From assembly GCF_000015725.1 (NCBI RefSeq), contig NC_008825.1:3782001-3846000 (forward strand): a DNA stretch of 64,000 nt, written 5' to 3'. This document shows positions 19,021-26,257 of the stretch, in pieces (the first letter of the stretch is position 1; every line of letters begins with the position of its first letter). Under the pieces are notes generated by a model. It had not been told where the DNA came from. It made no database searches and saw only the letters and a list, made by a program, of their open reading frames with translations. Made by a program: the position numbers and the translations under genes. The DNA is from Methylibium petroleiphilum PM1 (lineage in GTDB: Bacteria > Pseudomonadota > Gammaproteobacteria > Burkholderiales > Burkholderiaceae_C).

Positions 19021-19710
19021 ATGCTCAACGTCAAGAACCTGCACGTCGCCTACGGCCAGAGCGAGGCCCTGCACGGCATCGACTTCTCGGCCAAGAAGAA
19101 CGAGACGGTCGCGATCATGGGCCGCAACGGCATGGGCAAGACCACGCTGTTCAAGTCGCTGATCGGCATCCTGCCGCTGAAGTCGGGAACGATAGCGATC
19201 GACGGCCAGGACGTCTCCAAGGACGAGAGCTACCGCCGCGTCTCCAAGGGCATCGCCTACGTGCCGCAGGGCCGCATGATCTTCCCGACGCTCAGCGTCG
19301 AGGAGAACATCCAGACCGGCCTGGAGAACGCCAAGCACAAGGAGATCCCGGAAGAGATCTACGCGCTGTTCCCGGTGCTGTTCGACATGCGCCGCCGCAA
19401 GGGCGGCAACCTGTCGGGCGGCCAGCAGCAGCAGCTCGCGATCGCCCGCGCGCTGGTCACCAACCCCAAGGTGCTGCTGCTCGACGAGCCAACCGAAGGC
19501 ATCCAGCCGTCGATCATCAAGGACATCGCGAAGGCGCTCAACGAGATCCGCAAGATGCGCGAGATCACGATCGTGGTCTCCGAGCAGGTGCTGAGCTTCG
19601 CGATGGACGTGGCCGACCGGCTGTTCGTCATCGAGGGCGGCCGGCTCGTGCACGAGACCCCGCGCGCCAGCACCGACGTGGCCCACATCAAGCAGTACCT
19701 CTCCGTTTGA
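19021..19710 (+). CDS. urtE: Urea/amide ABC transporter ATPase UrtE
   Basis: Second ATPase (LivF type), 229 residues. Walker A is GRNGMGKTT, signature LSGGQQQQLAIARAL, Walker B VLLLDEPTEGIQPS. With UrtD it forms the nucleotide-binding pair that powers UrtBC. It is followed after 44 bases by fmdA, so import is coupled genetically to hydrolysis. Confidence 0.95.
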   Translation: MLNVKNLHVAYGQSEALHGIDFSAKKNETVAIMGRNGMGKTTLFKSLIGILPLKSGTIAIDGQDVSKDESYRRVSKGIAYVPQGRMIFPTLSVEENIQTGLENAKHKEIPEEIYALFPVLFDMRRRKGGNLSGGQQQQLAIARALVTNPKVLLLDEPTEGIQPSIIKDIAKALNEIRKMREITIVVSEQVLSFAMDVADRLFVIEGGRLVHETPRASTDVAHIKQYLSV

Positions 19711-19754
19711 CCCCCCCCAAGCGCCCCGCGACAACCCCGCCCAAGGAGCCCCTC

Positions 19755-20984
19755 ATGACCGACACCCTGATCAAGGTCGACCTCACGAAGTCGCCCACCG
19801 AGAACGAGATGATCCACAACCGCTGGCACCCGGACATCCCGATGGCCTGCTGGGTCAAGCCGGGCGACGACTTCATCCTCGAGACCTTCGACTGGACCGG
19901 CGGCTTCATCAAGAACAACGACAGCGCCGACGACGTGCGCGACATCGACCTGACCACGGTGCACTACCTGTCGGGCCCGGTGGGCGTGAAGGGCGCCGAG
20001 CCCGGCGACCTGCTGGTGGTGGACCTGCTCGACATCGGCGCCAAGCCCGACAGCCTGTGGGGCTTCAACGGCTTCTTCAGCAAGAAGAACGGCGGCGGCT
20101 TCCTCACCGACCACTTCCCGCAGGCGCAGAAGTCGATCTGGGACTTCCACGGCATGTTCACCAGCTCGCGCCACGTGCCCGGCGTGCAGTTCGCCGGCCT
20201 GATCCACCCCGGGCTGATCGGCTGCCTGCCGGACAAGAAGATGCTCGACCTGTGGAACGAGCGCGAGACCGCCTTCATCGCGACCGACCCCGACCGCGTG
20301 CCCGCGCTGGCCTGCCCGCCGTTCGCCGCCACCGCCCACATGGGCAAGATGACCGGCGAGGCCAAGGCCAAGGCCGCCGCCGAGGGTGCGCGCACCGTGC
20401 CGCCGCGCGAGCACGGCGGCAACTGCGACATCAAGGACCTGTCACGCGGCTCCAAGATCTACTTCCCGGTGTACGTGGACGGCGCCGGCCTCAGCGTGGG
20501 CGACCTGCACTTCAGCCAGGGCGACGGCGAGATCACCTTCTGCGGCGCGATCGAGATGGCCGGCTGGGTGCACATGAAGGTGAGCCTGATCAAGGGCGGC
20601 ATGGCCAAGTACGGCATCAAGAACCCGATCTTCAAGCCCAGCCCGATCACGCCGCACTACAACGACTACATCATCTTCGAGGGCATCTCGGTCGACGAGC
20701 ACGGCCAGCAGCACTACCTCGACGTCCACGTGGCCTACCGCCAGGCTTGCCTGAACGCCATCGAGTACCTGAAGAAGTTCGGCTACTCCGGCGCGCAGGC
20801 GCACTCCATCCTCGGCACGGCGCCGGTGCAGGGGCACATCAGCGGCGTGGTCGACATCCCGAACGCCTGCGCCACGCTGTGGCTGCCGACGCAGATCTTC
20901 GACTTCGACATCAACCCCAGCGCCGCCGGGCCGGTGAAGTACCTCGACGGCTCGATCGACATGCCGCTGTCGCCCGACCTCTGA
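19755..20984 (+). CDS. fmdA: Formamidase FmdA (acetamidase/formamidase family)
   Basis: Cytoplasmic hydrolase that splits formamide (and perhaps short amides) to ammonia and the acid. The 409-residue length equals that of characterised formamidases, and the start MTDTLIKVDLTKSPTENEMIHNRWHP is typical. Family blocks GAEPGDLLVVDLLD, PGLIGCLPDKK and FSQGDGEITFCGAIEM are present. AAGGAG lies 6 bases before the ATG. It shares an operon with the urt transporter and fmdB. It lacks the GDPHASQGD motif seen in the two acetamidase/formamidase proteins near 26-30 kb, so these belong to different subfamilies. Confidence 0.95.
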   Translation: MTDTLIKVDLTKSPTENEMIHNRWHPDIPMACWVKPGDDFILETFDWTGGFIKNNDSADDVRDIDLTTVHYLSGPVGVKGAEPGDLLVVDLLDIGAKPDSLWGFNGFFSKKNGGGFLTDHFPQAQKSIWDFHGMFTSSRHVPGVQFAGLIHPGLIGCLPDKKMLDLWNERETAFIATDPDRVPALACPPFAATAHMGKMTGEAKAKAAAEGARTVPPREHGGNCDIKDLSRGSKIYFPVYVDGAGLSVGDLHFSQGDGEITFCGAIEMAGWVHMKVSLIKGGMAKYGIKNPIFKPSPITPHYNDYIIFEGISVDEHGQQHYLDVHVAYRQACLNAIEYLKKFGYSGAQAHSILGTAPVQGHISGVVDIPNACATLWLPTQIFDFDINPSAAGPVKYLDGSIDMPLSPDL

Positions 20985-21003
20985 GTCCCCCGAGGCCGCC
21001 GCC

Positions 21004-21354
21004 ATGCCCACCTACGACTACGCCTGCCCCGCGTGCGGCGGCTTCGACGCCTTCCGCACGCTGTCCGCCCGCAACGAGCCGGCCACCTGCCCCGACTGCC
21101 AGCGCGAGTCGCCGCGCGTCTTCGTCAGCGCGCCACGGCTGGCGCTGATGGCCGGCAGCACCCGCAGCGCGATCGAGGTCAACGAGCGCGCGCGACATGA
21201 GCCGAAGAGCTCGCGCGACTACCAGCGCCTGCGGCACCCGTCGGGCTGCGGCTGCTGCTCCTCCGGCGCGTCCACGCGGCGCGGCGCCACGGTGACCGCG
21301 GCCAACGGCGCCAAGGCCTTCCCGAGCAAGCGGCCGTGGATGATCAGCCACTGA
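21004..21354 (+). CDS. fmdB: FmdB-type zinc-ribbon protein
   Basis: Small putative regulatory protein of 116 residues with the FmdB zinc ribbon: MPTYDYACPACG, then TCPDC, giving two CxxC pairs. FmdB was first described beside formamidase genes as a likely regulator of amidase expression, but its mechanism is unsettled. The C-terminal half is basic, with a second Cys cluster (GCGCC). It is 19 bases after fmdA and is likely the last gene of the operon. Confidence 0.9.
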   Translation: MPTYDYACPACGGFDAFRTLSARNEPATCPDCQRESPRVFVSAPRLALMAGSTRSAIEVNERARHEPKSSRDYQRLRHPSGCGCCSSGASTRRGATVTAANGAKAFPSKRPWMISH

Positions 21355-21454
21355 CGGACACACCCTGCGACAGGCAGCGCGACCGGTTCGCGCAGAATCG
21401 CGACTGGCCGGCGCCCCGCGGGACGCCGGCGCACCGTCCGCGAGGAGCGAGCCC

Positions 21455-21799
21455 ATGCGCAAGACCCCCGTCATCGCCGTTGCCCTGATCGCCTGCGCGG
21501 CCGCCGTGGCCGCAGAGGAACCATCCAAGGTGAAACAGGCCGCGAGCGCGACCGGCGAAGCCGTGTCGAACGCCGCGGTCAAGACCGGCGAAGCCATCGA
21601 GCGTGGCGCGAAGAAGACCGGCGCCGCGATCGAGCGCGGCGCGCACAAGGCCGGCGAAGCCATCGAGACCGGCGCCGAGGCCACCGGCCGCGCGGTCCGC
21701 AAGGGTGTGCGCAAGACCGGCGAGGTGATCGAGAGCGGCGGGCAGAAGCTCAAGTCGGTTGGCAGCTCGGGCGCGTCCTCGTCATCGCCGTCCGACTGA
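21455..21799 (+). CDS. Small secreted protein with five 11-residue amphipathic repeats
   Basis: 114 residues: a Sec signal peptide (MRKTPVIAVALIACAAAVAA), then 11-mer repeats of the form KTGEAIERGAK. Five clear copies cover residues 43-97 and a degenerate one precedes them. A Ser-rich tail follows. Such 11-mers resemble LEA-like or apolipoprotein-like helices that lie on membranes or fold on drying. GAGGAG precedes the ATG. No enzyme domain is recognisable and the function is unknown. Confidence 0.75.
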   Translation: MRKTPVIAVALIACAAAVAAEEPSKVKQAASATGEAVSNAAVKTGEAIERGAKKTGAAIERGAHKAGEAIETGAEATGRAVRKGVRKTGEVIESGGQKLKSVGSSGASSSSPSD

Positions 21800-21812
21800 G
21801 CGCCGCGACGGC

Positions 21813-23027
21813 TCAGCTGCAGGGCCGCGTCGCCGCGGACGCGGCCGACCGACGCCCGCCCAGCGTCAGCCAGGTCAGCAGCAGCGCGCACAGCGCCGCG
21901 GCCGCCATGCCGGCCACCATCGGCCGCGCGCTGCCGTCGGCAAAGCCGCTCATCAGCGCGATCACCACGGCACCGAGCACCAGCTGGAGCGTGCCCATCA
22001 GCGCCGACGCGGCACCGGCGATCTCGCCGTGGTCGTCGAGCGCCATCACCGAGGTGGTGGGCACCACCAGGCCGAGGAAGCCGTAGCCGACGAGCATGAC
22101 GACGATCATCACGTCGAGCCTGTCGATGCCGGCCAGGTTGAACGCCAGCAGCGCACCCAGCGACAGCGCGAAGCCCAGCACCGCCACCCGCACGATGCTC
22201 GCGAGGCCGAAGCGTGCCGTCAGCCGGCCGGCGAACTGCGACACGCCGATGAACGAGGCCGCGTTCACGCTGAACGCCAGGCTGTACTCGCGCGGCGTCA
22301 GCCCGTAGTGGCCGATGAAGACGAACGACGAGTTGGCCAGGAAGATGAAGAAGCTGGCCATGCCGAAGGCCCCGATCGCGGTGAGCCCCAGGAAATGCCG
22401 GTCGCGCAGCAGCAGCGCGAAGGCGCGCAGCGTGCTCGCCACATCGCTCTGCGTGCGCTGCGCGGCAGGCCGCGTCTCCTCCAGCGTCAGCGCCACCAGC
22501 AGCAGGCCCACCACGCCGATGCCGGTGACCGCCCAGAAGATCGCGCGCCAGCCGGCGGCGTCGATCACGAAGCTGCCGATCAGTGGCGCGAGGATGGGCG
22601 ACACGCTGAACACCAGCAGCAGCAGCGACATCAGCCGCGTGGCCTCCACGCCGGTGTGCAGGTCGCGCACGATGGCGCGCGGCACCACGATCGGCGCGCC
22701 GCCGCCCAGGCCCTGCAGGAAACGGAAGGCGATCAGCCAACCGATGTCGGGCGCGAGCGCGCAGCCCACGCTGCCGACGATGAACAGCCCGATGCCGACG
22801 TACAGCGGCGGCTTGCGGCCGAACATGTCGGAGGCCGGGCCGTAGACCAGCTGGCTGATCGCGAACGACACGAAGAATGCCATCAGGCTCATCTGCACCG
22901 CGTGCACGTCGGCCTGCAGCGCGCTGCCGATAGCCGGCAGCGCGGGCAGGTACATGTCGATCGCGAACGGACCGATCGAGGACAGCAGGCCCAGCACCAG
23001 GGCCCTGCGCAGGAAAGTCGAATTCAT
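21813..23027 (-). CDS. Bcr/CflA family multidrug efflux MFS transporter
   Basis: Twelve-TM drug/H+ antiporter of 404 residues. The family start ..LGLLSSIGPFAIDMYLPALPAI is clear, with the motif GPASDMFGRKPPLYVG in the 2-3 loop and RFLQGLGGGAPIVVPRAIVRD in TM4-5 (antiporter motif C region nearby). I used the ATG giving MNSTFLRR; upstream in-frame sequence is an Arg-rich stretch with no family likeness. It ends 13 bases from the end of the repeat protein gene on the other strand, and starts 198 bases from the divergent desaturase. Confidence 0.92.
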   Translation of the reverse strand: MNSTFLRRALVLGLLSSIGPFAIDMYLPALPAIGSALQADVHAVQMSLMAFFVSFAISQLVYGPASDMFGRKPPLYVGIGLFIVGSVGCALAPDIGWLIAFRFLQGLGGGAPIVVPRAIVRDLHTGVEATRLMSLLLLVFSVSPILAPLIGSFVIDAAGWRAIFWAVTGIGVVGLLLVALTLEETRPAAQRTQSDVASTLRAFALLLRDRHFLGLTAIGAFGMASFFIFLANSSFVFIGHYGLTPREYSLAFSVNAASFIGVSQFAGRLTARFGLASIVRVAVLGFALSLGALLAFNLAGIDRLDVMIVVMLVGYGFLGLVVPTTSVMALDDHGEIAGAASALMGTLQLVLGAVVIALMSGFADGSARPMVAGMAAAALCALLLTWLTLGGRRSAASAATRPCS

Positions 23028-23225
23028 CGGGGAAGGAAGAGGGGACGCGGGCAGCCGCCAGCGCCGAAGCCGCCGATCATCCCCGAATCGCGTGCGCGGC
23101 GTGCGCGCACGGGCAACGAGCGCACACGTCCGGCGCGCCCGCTTGACCGCCGTCAAGGACAGCCCCCGCCCGCGGCCCTAGCCTTCGGCGTTCCGATCCG
23201 CCTGCGTTCGCGCCACCCGCCTCCG

Positions 23226-24320
23226 ATGCCTGCTGCCTGTCCCGACCTCGCGCCCCCGTCCGCCGCCCCGAGCGCCATCCCCCACCGCAAGCTGATCCGC
23301 GCCTGGCTGGCGCCGCTGGCCTCGCGCAGCACGGCCTACGCGCTCGCGCTGACGCTCGTCGACCTGCTGCTGCTGGGCGCCGCACTGACCGCCACCGTGG
23401 CGTTCGAGACGCTGCCGATGAAGCTGCTGGCAGGCATGGCGGCCGGCTTCGTGATCGGCCGCCTGTTCATCCTCGGCCACGACGCCTGCCACCAGAGCCT
23501 CACGCCGCACCGTCGGCTGAACCGCTGGCTCGGCCGCCTGGTGTTCCTGCCCTCGCTCACGCCCTACAGCCTGTGGGAGGTGGGGCACAACGTGGTGCAC
23601 CACGGCTACACCAACCTGAAGGGCTTCGACTTCGTCTGGGAGCCGCGCACGCTCGAGGCCTACCGCGCGCTGCCGCGCTGGCGGCGCAGGCTCGAGCGCG
23701 TGTACCGCAGCGGCTGGGCACCCTGGCTCTACTACCTGGTGGAGATCTGGTGGAACCGGCTGCTGTTCCCGAACCGGCGCACCATGCCGACGCGGCGCGC
23801 GGCATTCTTCTGGGACGGCGTGCTGGTGGTCGCGGGCGCGGCGGCATGGATCGCCGGCCTGGTGGCGGCCGCGGCGGCCACCGGCCAGTCGGCCACGTTC
23901 CTGGTGCTGACGGGCTTCGTGCTGCCCTTCGTGTTCTGGAACGGCATGATCGGCTTCGTGGTCTACGTGCACCACACGCACACCGGCGTGGCGTGGTACG
24001 AGGACAAGCGGCGCTGGGCGGACGCCCAGCCCTTCGTGTCCACCACGGTGCACCTGACCTTCCGCTCCTTCATGGGCAGCGCGCTGCACCACATCATGGA
24101 GCACACCGCGCACCACGTGGACATGAGCGTGCCGCTGTACCGGCTGAAGCGGGCGCAGCGGCTACTGGAAGAGCGGCTCGCGGGGCACATCGTCGTGCAG
24201 CCGTTCTCGTGGCGCTGGTACGCCGACACCGCGCGGCGCTGCAAGCTCTACGACTTCGAGGCGGGTTGCTGGACCGACTTTTCGGGTCGCCGGACCAGCA
24301 CGCCGTTGGCTGCGGGGTGA
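23226..24320 (+). CDS. Membrane fatty-acid desaturase
   Basis: Integral-membrane diiron desaturase of 364 residues. The three histidine boxes are present: HDACH, HNVVHH, and HHIMEHTAHHVD near the C-terminus, with hydrophobic helix pairs between. The pattern fits acyl-lipid omega-type desaturases. The start MPAACPDLAPP is set by an ATG; no strong Shine-Dalgarno sequence is present, and the first 20 residues are Pro/Ala-rich and may be poorly conserved. The exact acyl position is unknown. Confidence 0.9.
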   Translation: MPAACPDLAPPSAAPSAIPHRKLIRAWLAPLASRSTAYALALTLVDLLLLGAALTATVAFETLPMKLLAGMAAGFVIGRLFILGHDACHQSLTPHRRLNRWLGRLVFLPSLTPYSLWEVGHNVVHHGYTNLKGFDFVWEPRTLEAYRALPRWRRRLERVYRSGWAPWLYYLVEIWWNRLLFPNRRTMPTRRAAFFWDGVLVVAGAAAWIAGLVAAAAATGQSATFLVLTGFVLPFVFWNGMIGFVVYVHHTHTGVAWYEDKRRWADAQPFVSTTVHLTFRSFMGSALHHIMEHTAHHVDMSVPLYRLKRAQRLLEERLAGHIVVQPFSWRWYADTARRCKLYDFEAGCWTDFSGRRTSTPLAAG

Positions 24321-24419
24321 AGCGTTTGCGTTGCGCGTCGTCGATGTGTGGGGTGGCAGAGGCCATCGAGTGGCCGACACAAATGTGAGCTGCGACGGCG
24401 AACACCCATGACGGTGGTG

Positions 24420-24529
24420 GATCAGGCCGGTGGGGCGCTCTGCGAAGCGAAGTAGAGGAGGAGCCGCCCGGCCTGCAGGGGCGGGCGGCGGGGGACATGA
24501 GCGCACCAGAGCGCCCCGCCGGCCTGATC
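24420..24529. repeat. Nested inverted repeat (110 bases) between convergent genes
   Basis: Outer arms 24420-24442 and 24507-24529 are 23-base inverted repeats with one mismatch (GATCAGGCCGG... against ...CCGGCCTGATC). Inside, GCCGCCCG (24463-24470) pairs with CGGGCGGC (24482-24489) around a loop holding CCTGCAGG. The element lies in the 256-base gap between the desaturase and acdR, which converge. It may be a bidirectional terminator or a miniature mobile element. No coding potential was seen. Confidence 0.7.
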
Positions 24530-24576
24530 TCGCGCCAGACGCGCACCCATCTCGTCTGTTCGAACGCAACCGCCTA

Positions 24577-25098
24577 TCAAACCGGAAACTGCGTCGTCGA
24601 CAGCACCTGCTTGAGCACCATGAACGAGCGGATCTGTCGCACGCCCGGCAGGTGCAGCAGCTGCTCGGCATGCAGGCGATTGAAGCTGTCGTTGTCGCGC
24701 GTGCGCACCAGCATGAAGTAGTCGAACTCGCCGGTCACCACGTGGCACTCCATGCAGCCCGACACCCGGGCGGCGGCCTTCTCGAAGTCGGCGAAGGAGT
24801 CGGGTGTGGAGCGGTCCAGCACCACGCCGATCATCACCAGCATGCCGGCGTCCAGCGCGGCCGGGTTCAGCAGCGCGACGATGCCCTTGATCAGCCCCGC
24901 CTGCTTGAGCCGCTCGACGCGGCGCAGGCAGGCCGGCGCGCTGAGGTTCACCTTGGCGGCCAGCGCCACGTTCGACACCGAGGCGTCGCGCTGCAGCGCC
25001 CGCAGGATGGCCTTGTCGGTGCGGTCCAGGCTCGCCGGGGGCGGTGGTGTCGTCGCACGAGAGGGCGCGACACATTGACGAACTTTTGTTGCGCACAT
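24577..25098 (-). CDS. acdR: Lrp/AsnC-type regulator of ACC deaminase, AcdR
   Basis: Transcription factor of 173 residues: N-terminal winged helix (LDRTDKAILRALQRDASVSN...LSAPACLRRVERL) and C-terminal RAM ligand/oligomer domain with GxxEFDYFMLV. It is divergent from acdS, the standard arrangement in which AcdR controls ACC-dependent expression of the deaminase. The ATG at 25098 lies in an AT-rich stretch without a clear ribosome site. The first 24 residues are not typical, so a slightly later start is possible. Confidence 0.9.
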   Translation of the reverse strand: MCATKVRQCVAPSRATTPPPPASLDRTDKAILRALQRDASVSNVALAAKVNLSAPACLRRVERLKQAGLIKGIVALLNPAALDAGMLVMIGVVLDRSTPDSFADFEKAAARVSGCMECHVVTGEFDYFMLVRTRDNDSFNRLHAEQLLHLPGVRQIRSFMVLKQVLSTTQFPV

Positions 25099-25240
25099 TT
25101 TTTATTTCAAGCAATTCAAAGATTAATTCATGCCGGTCGGCCTATCTATGCTGCGCAATAACGGCCTTCTTTGCAACCCTGGTTTCAGACGATTTTCCTA
25201 AGATGACGACCATCGTCTTCGCCCTCGCAGGAACCCCGCC
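25099..25240. promoter_or_regulatory. acdR-acdS divergent control region
   Basis: 142 bases. The acdR-proximal half is markedly AT-rich (around 25100-25140, with TTCAAGCAATTCAAAG), unlike its surroundings, as expected for an Lrp-family binding region and promoter. The acdS side carries AGGA 8 bases before the ATG. I could not fix a -35/-10 pair with confidence. Confidence 0.55.
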
Positions 25241-26257
25241 ATGAACCTCCAGCGCTTCCCTCGCCATCCGCTCACCTTCGGGCCCACGCCCATCCAGCCG
25301 CTCAAGCGCCTGAGTGCGCACCTCGGCGGCCAGGTCGAGCTCTACGCCAAGCGCGAGGACTGCAACAGCGGCCTCGCCTTCGGCGGCAACAAGACCCGCA
25401 AGCTCGAGTACCTGATCCCCGAGGCGCTGGCGCAGGGCTGCGACACGCTGGTGTCGATCGGCGGCATCCAGTCCAACCAGACGCGCCAGGTCGCCGCGGT
25501 GGCGGCCCACCTCGGCATGAAGTGCGTGCTGGTGCAGGAGAACTGGGTCAACTACTCCGACGCGGTGTACGACCGCGTCGGCAACATCGAGATGTCGCGC
25601 ATCCTCGGCGCCGACGTGCGGCTCGACGCCGCTGGCTTCGACATCGGCATCCGCCCGAGCTGGGAGCAGGCGATGGCCGACGTGCGGGCCGCCGGCGGCA
25701 AGCCCTTCCCCATTCCCGCCGGCTGCTCCGAGCACCGGCTCGGCGGCCTGGGCTTCGTCGGCTTCGCCGAGGAGGTGCGCGCGCAGGAGGCCGAGCTCGG
25801 CTTCAAGTTCGACTACATCGTGGTCTGCTCGGTGACCGGCAGCACGCAGGCCGGCATGGTGGTGGGCTTCGCGGCCGACGGCCGGGCCGAGCGCGTGATC
25901 GGCATCGACGCCTCGGCCAAGCCCGAGCAGACCCACGCGCAGATCCTGCGCATCGCGCAGAACACGGCCGAGCTGGTGGGCCTGGGCCGCGAGATCACCG
26001 CGCAGGACGTGGTGCTCGACACCCGCTACGGCGGCCCCGAGTACGGCCTGCCGAGCGAGGGCACGCTGGAGGCCATCCGCCTGTGCGCGCGCCAGGAAGG
26101 CATGCTCACCGACCCGGTGTACGAGGGCAAGTCGATGCACGGCATGATCGACAAGGTGAAGCGCGGCGAGTTCCCCGCCGGCTCCAGGGTGTTGTACGCC
26201 CACCTCGGCGGCGTGCCGGCGCTCAACGCCTACAGCTTCCTGTTCCGCAACGGCTGA
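25241..26257 (+). CDS. acdS: 1-aminocyclopropane-1-carboxylate (ACC) deaminase
   Basis: PLP enzyme that opens ACC, the plant ethylene precursor, to alpha-ketobutyrate and ammonia. The 338-residue length is exactly that of characterised ACC deaminases. Key residues fall at the expected positions: Lys51 (PLP Schiff base, in GGNKTRK), Ser78, Tyr294, Glu295 and Leu322. Glu295 and Leu322 separate true ACC deaminases from D-cysteine desulfhydrase homologs. It is divergent from acdR and overlaps the end of the convergent AraC-amidase gene by 28 bases, leaving no room for a terminator. This suggests a plant-associated way of life or use of ACC as a nitrogen source. Confidence 0.96.
   Translation: MNLQRFPRHPLTFGPTPIQPLKRLSAHLGGQVELYAKREDCNSGLAFGGNKTRKLEYLIPEALAQGCDTLVSIGGIQSNQTRQVAAVAAHLGMKCVLVQENWVNYSDAVYDRVGNIEMSRILGADVRLDAAGFDIGIRPSWEQAMADVRAAGGKPFPIPAGCSEHRLGGLGFVGFAEEVRAQEAELGFKFDYIVVCSVTGSTQAGMVVGFAADGRAERVIGIDASAKPEQTHAQILRIAQNTAELVGLGREITAQDVVLDTRYGGPEYGLPSEGTLEAIRLCARQEGMLTDPVYEGKSMHGMIDKVKRGEFPAGSRVLYAHLGGVPALNAYSFLFRNG

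Noticed and set aside
25241-26257. D-cysteine desulfhydrase as an alternative to ACC deaminase
   Set aside because: Glu295 and Leu322 are both present, as in true ACC deaminases.
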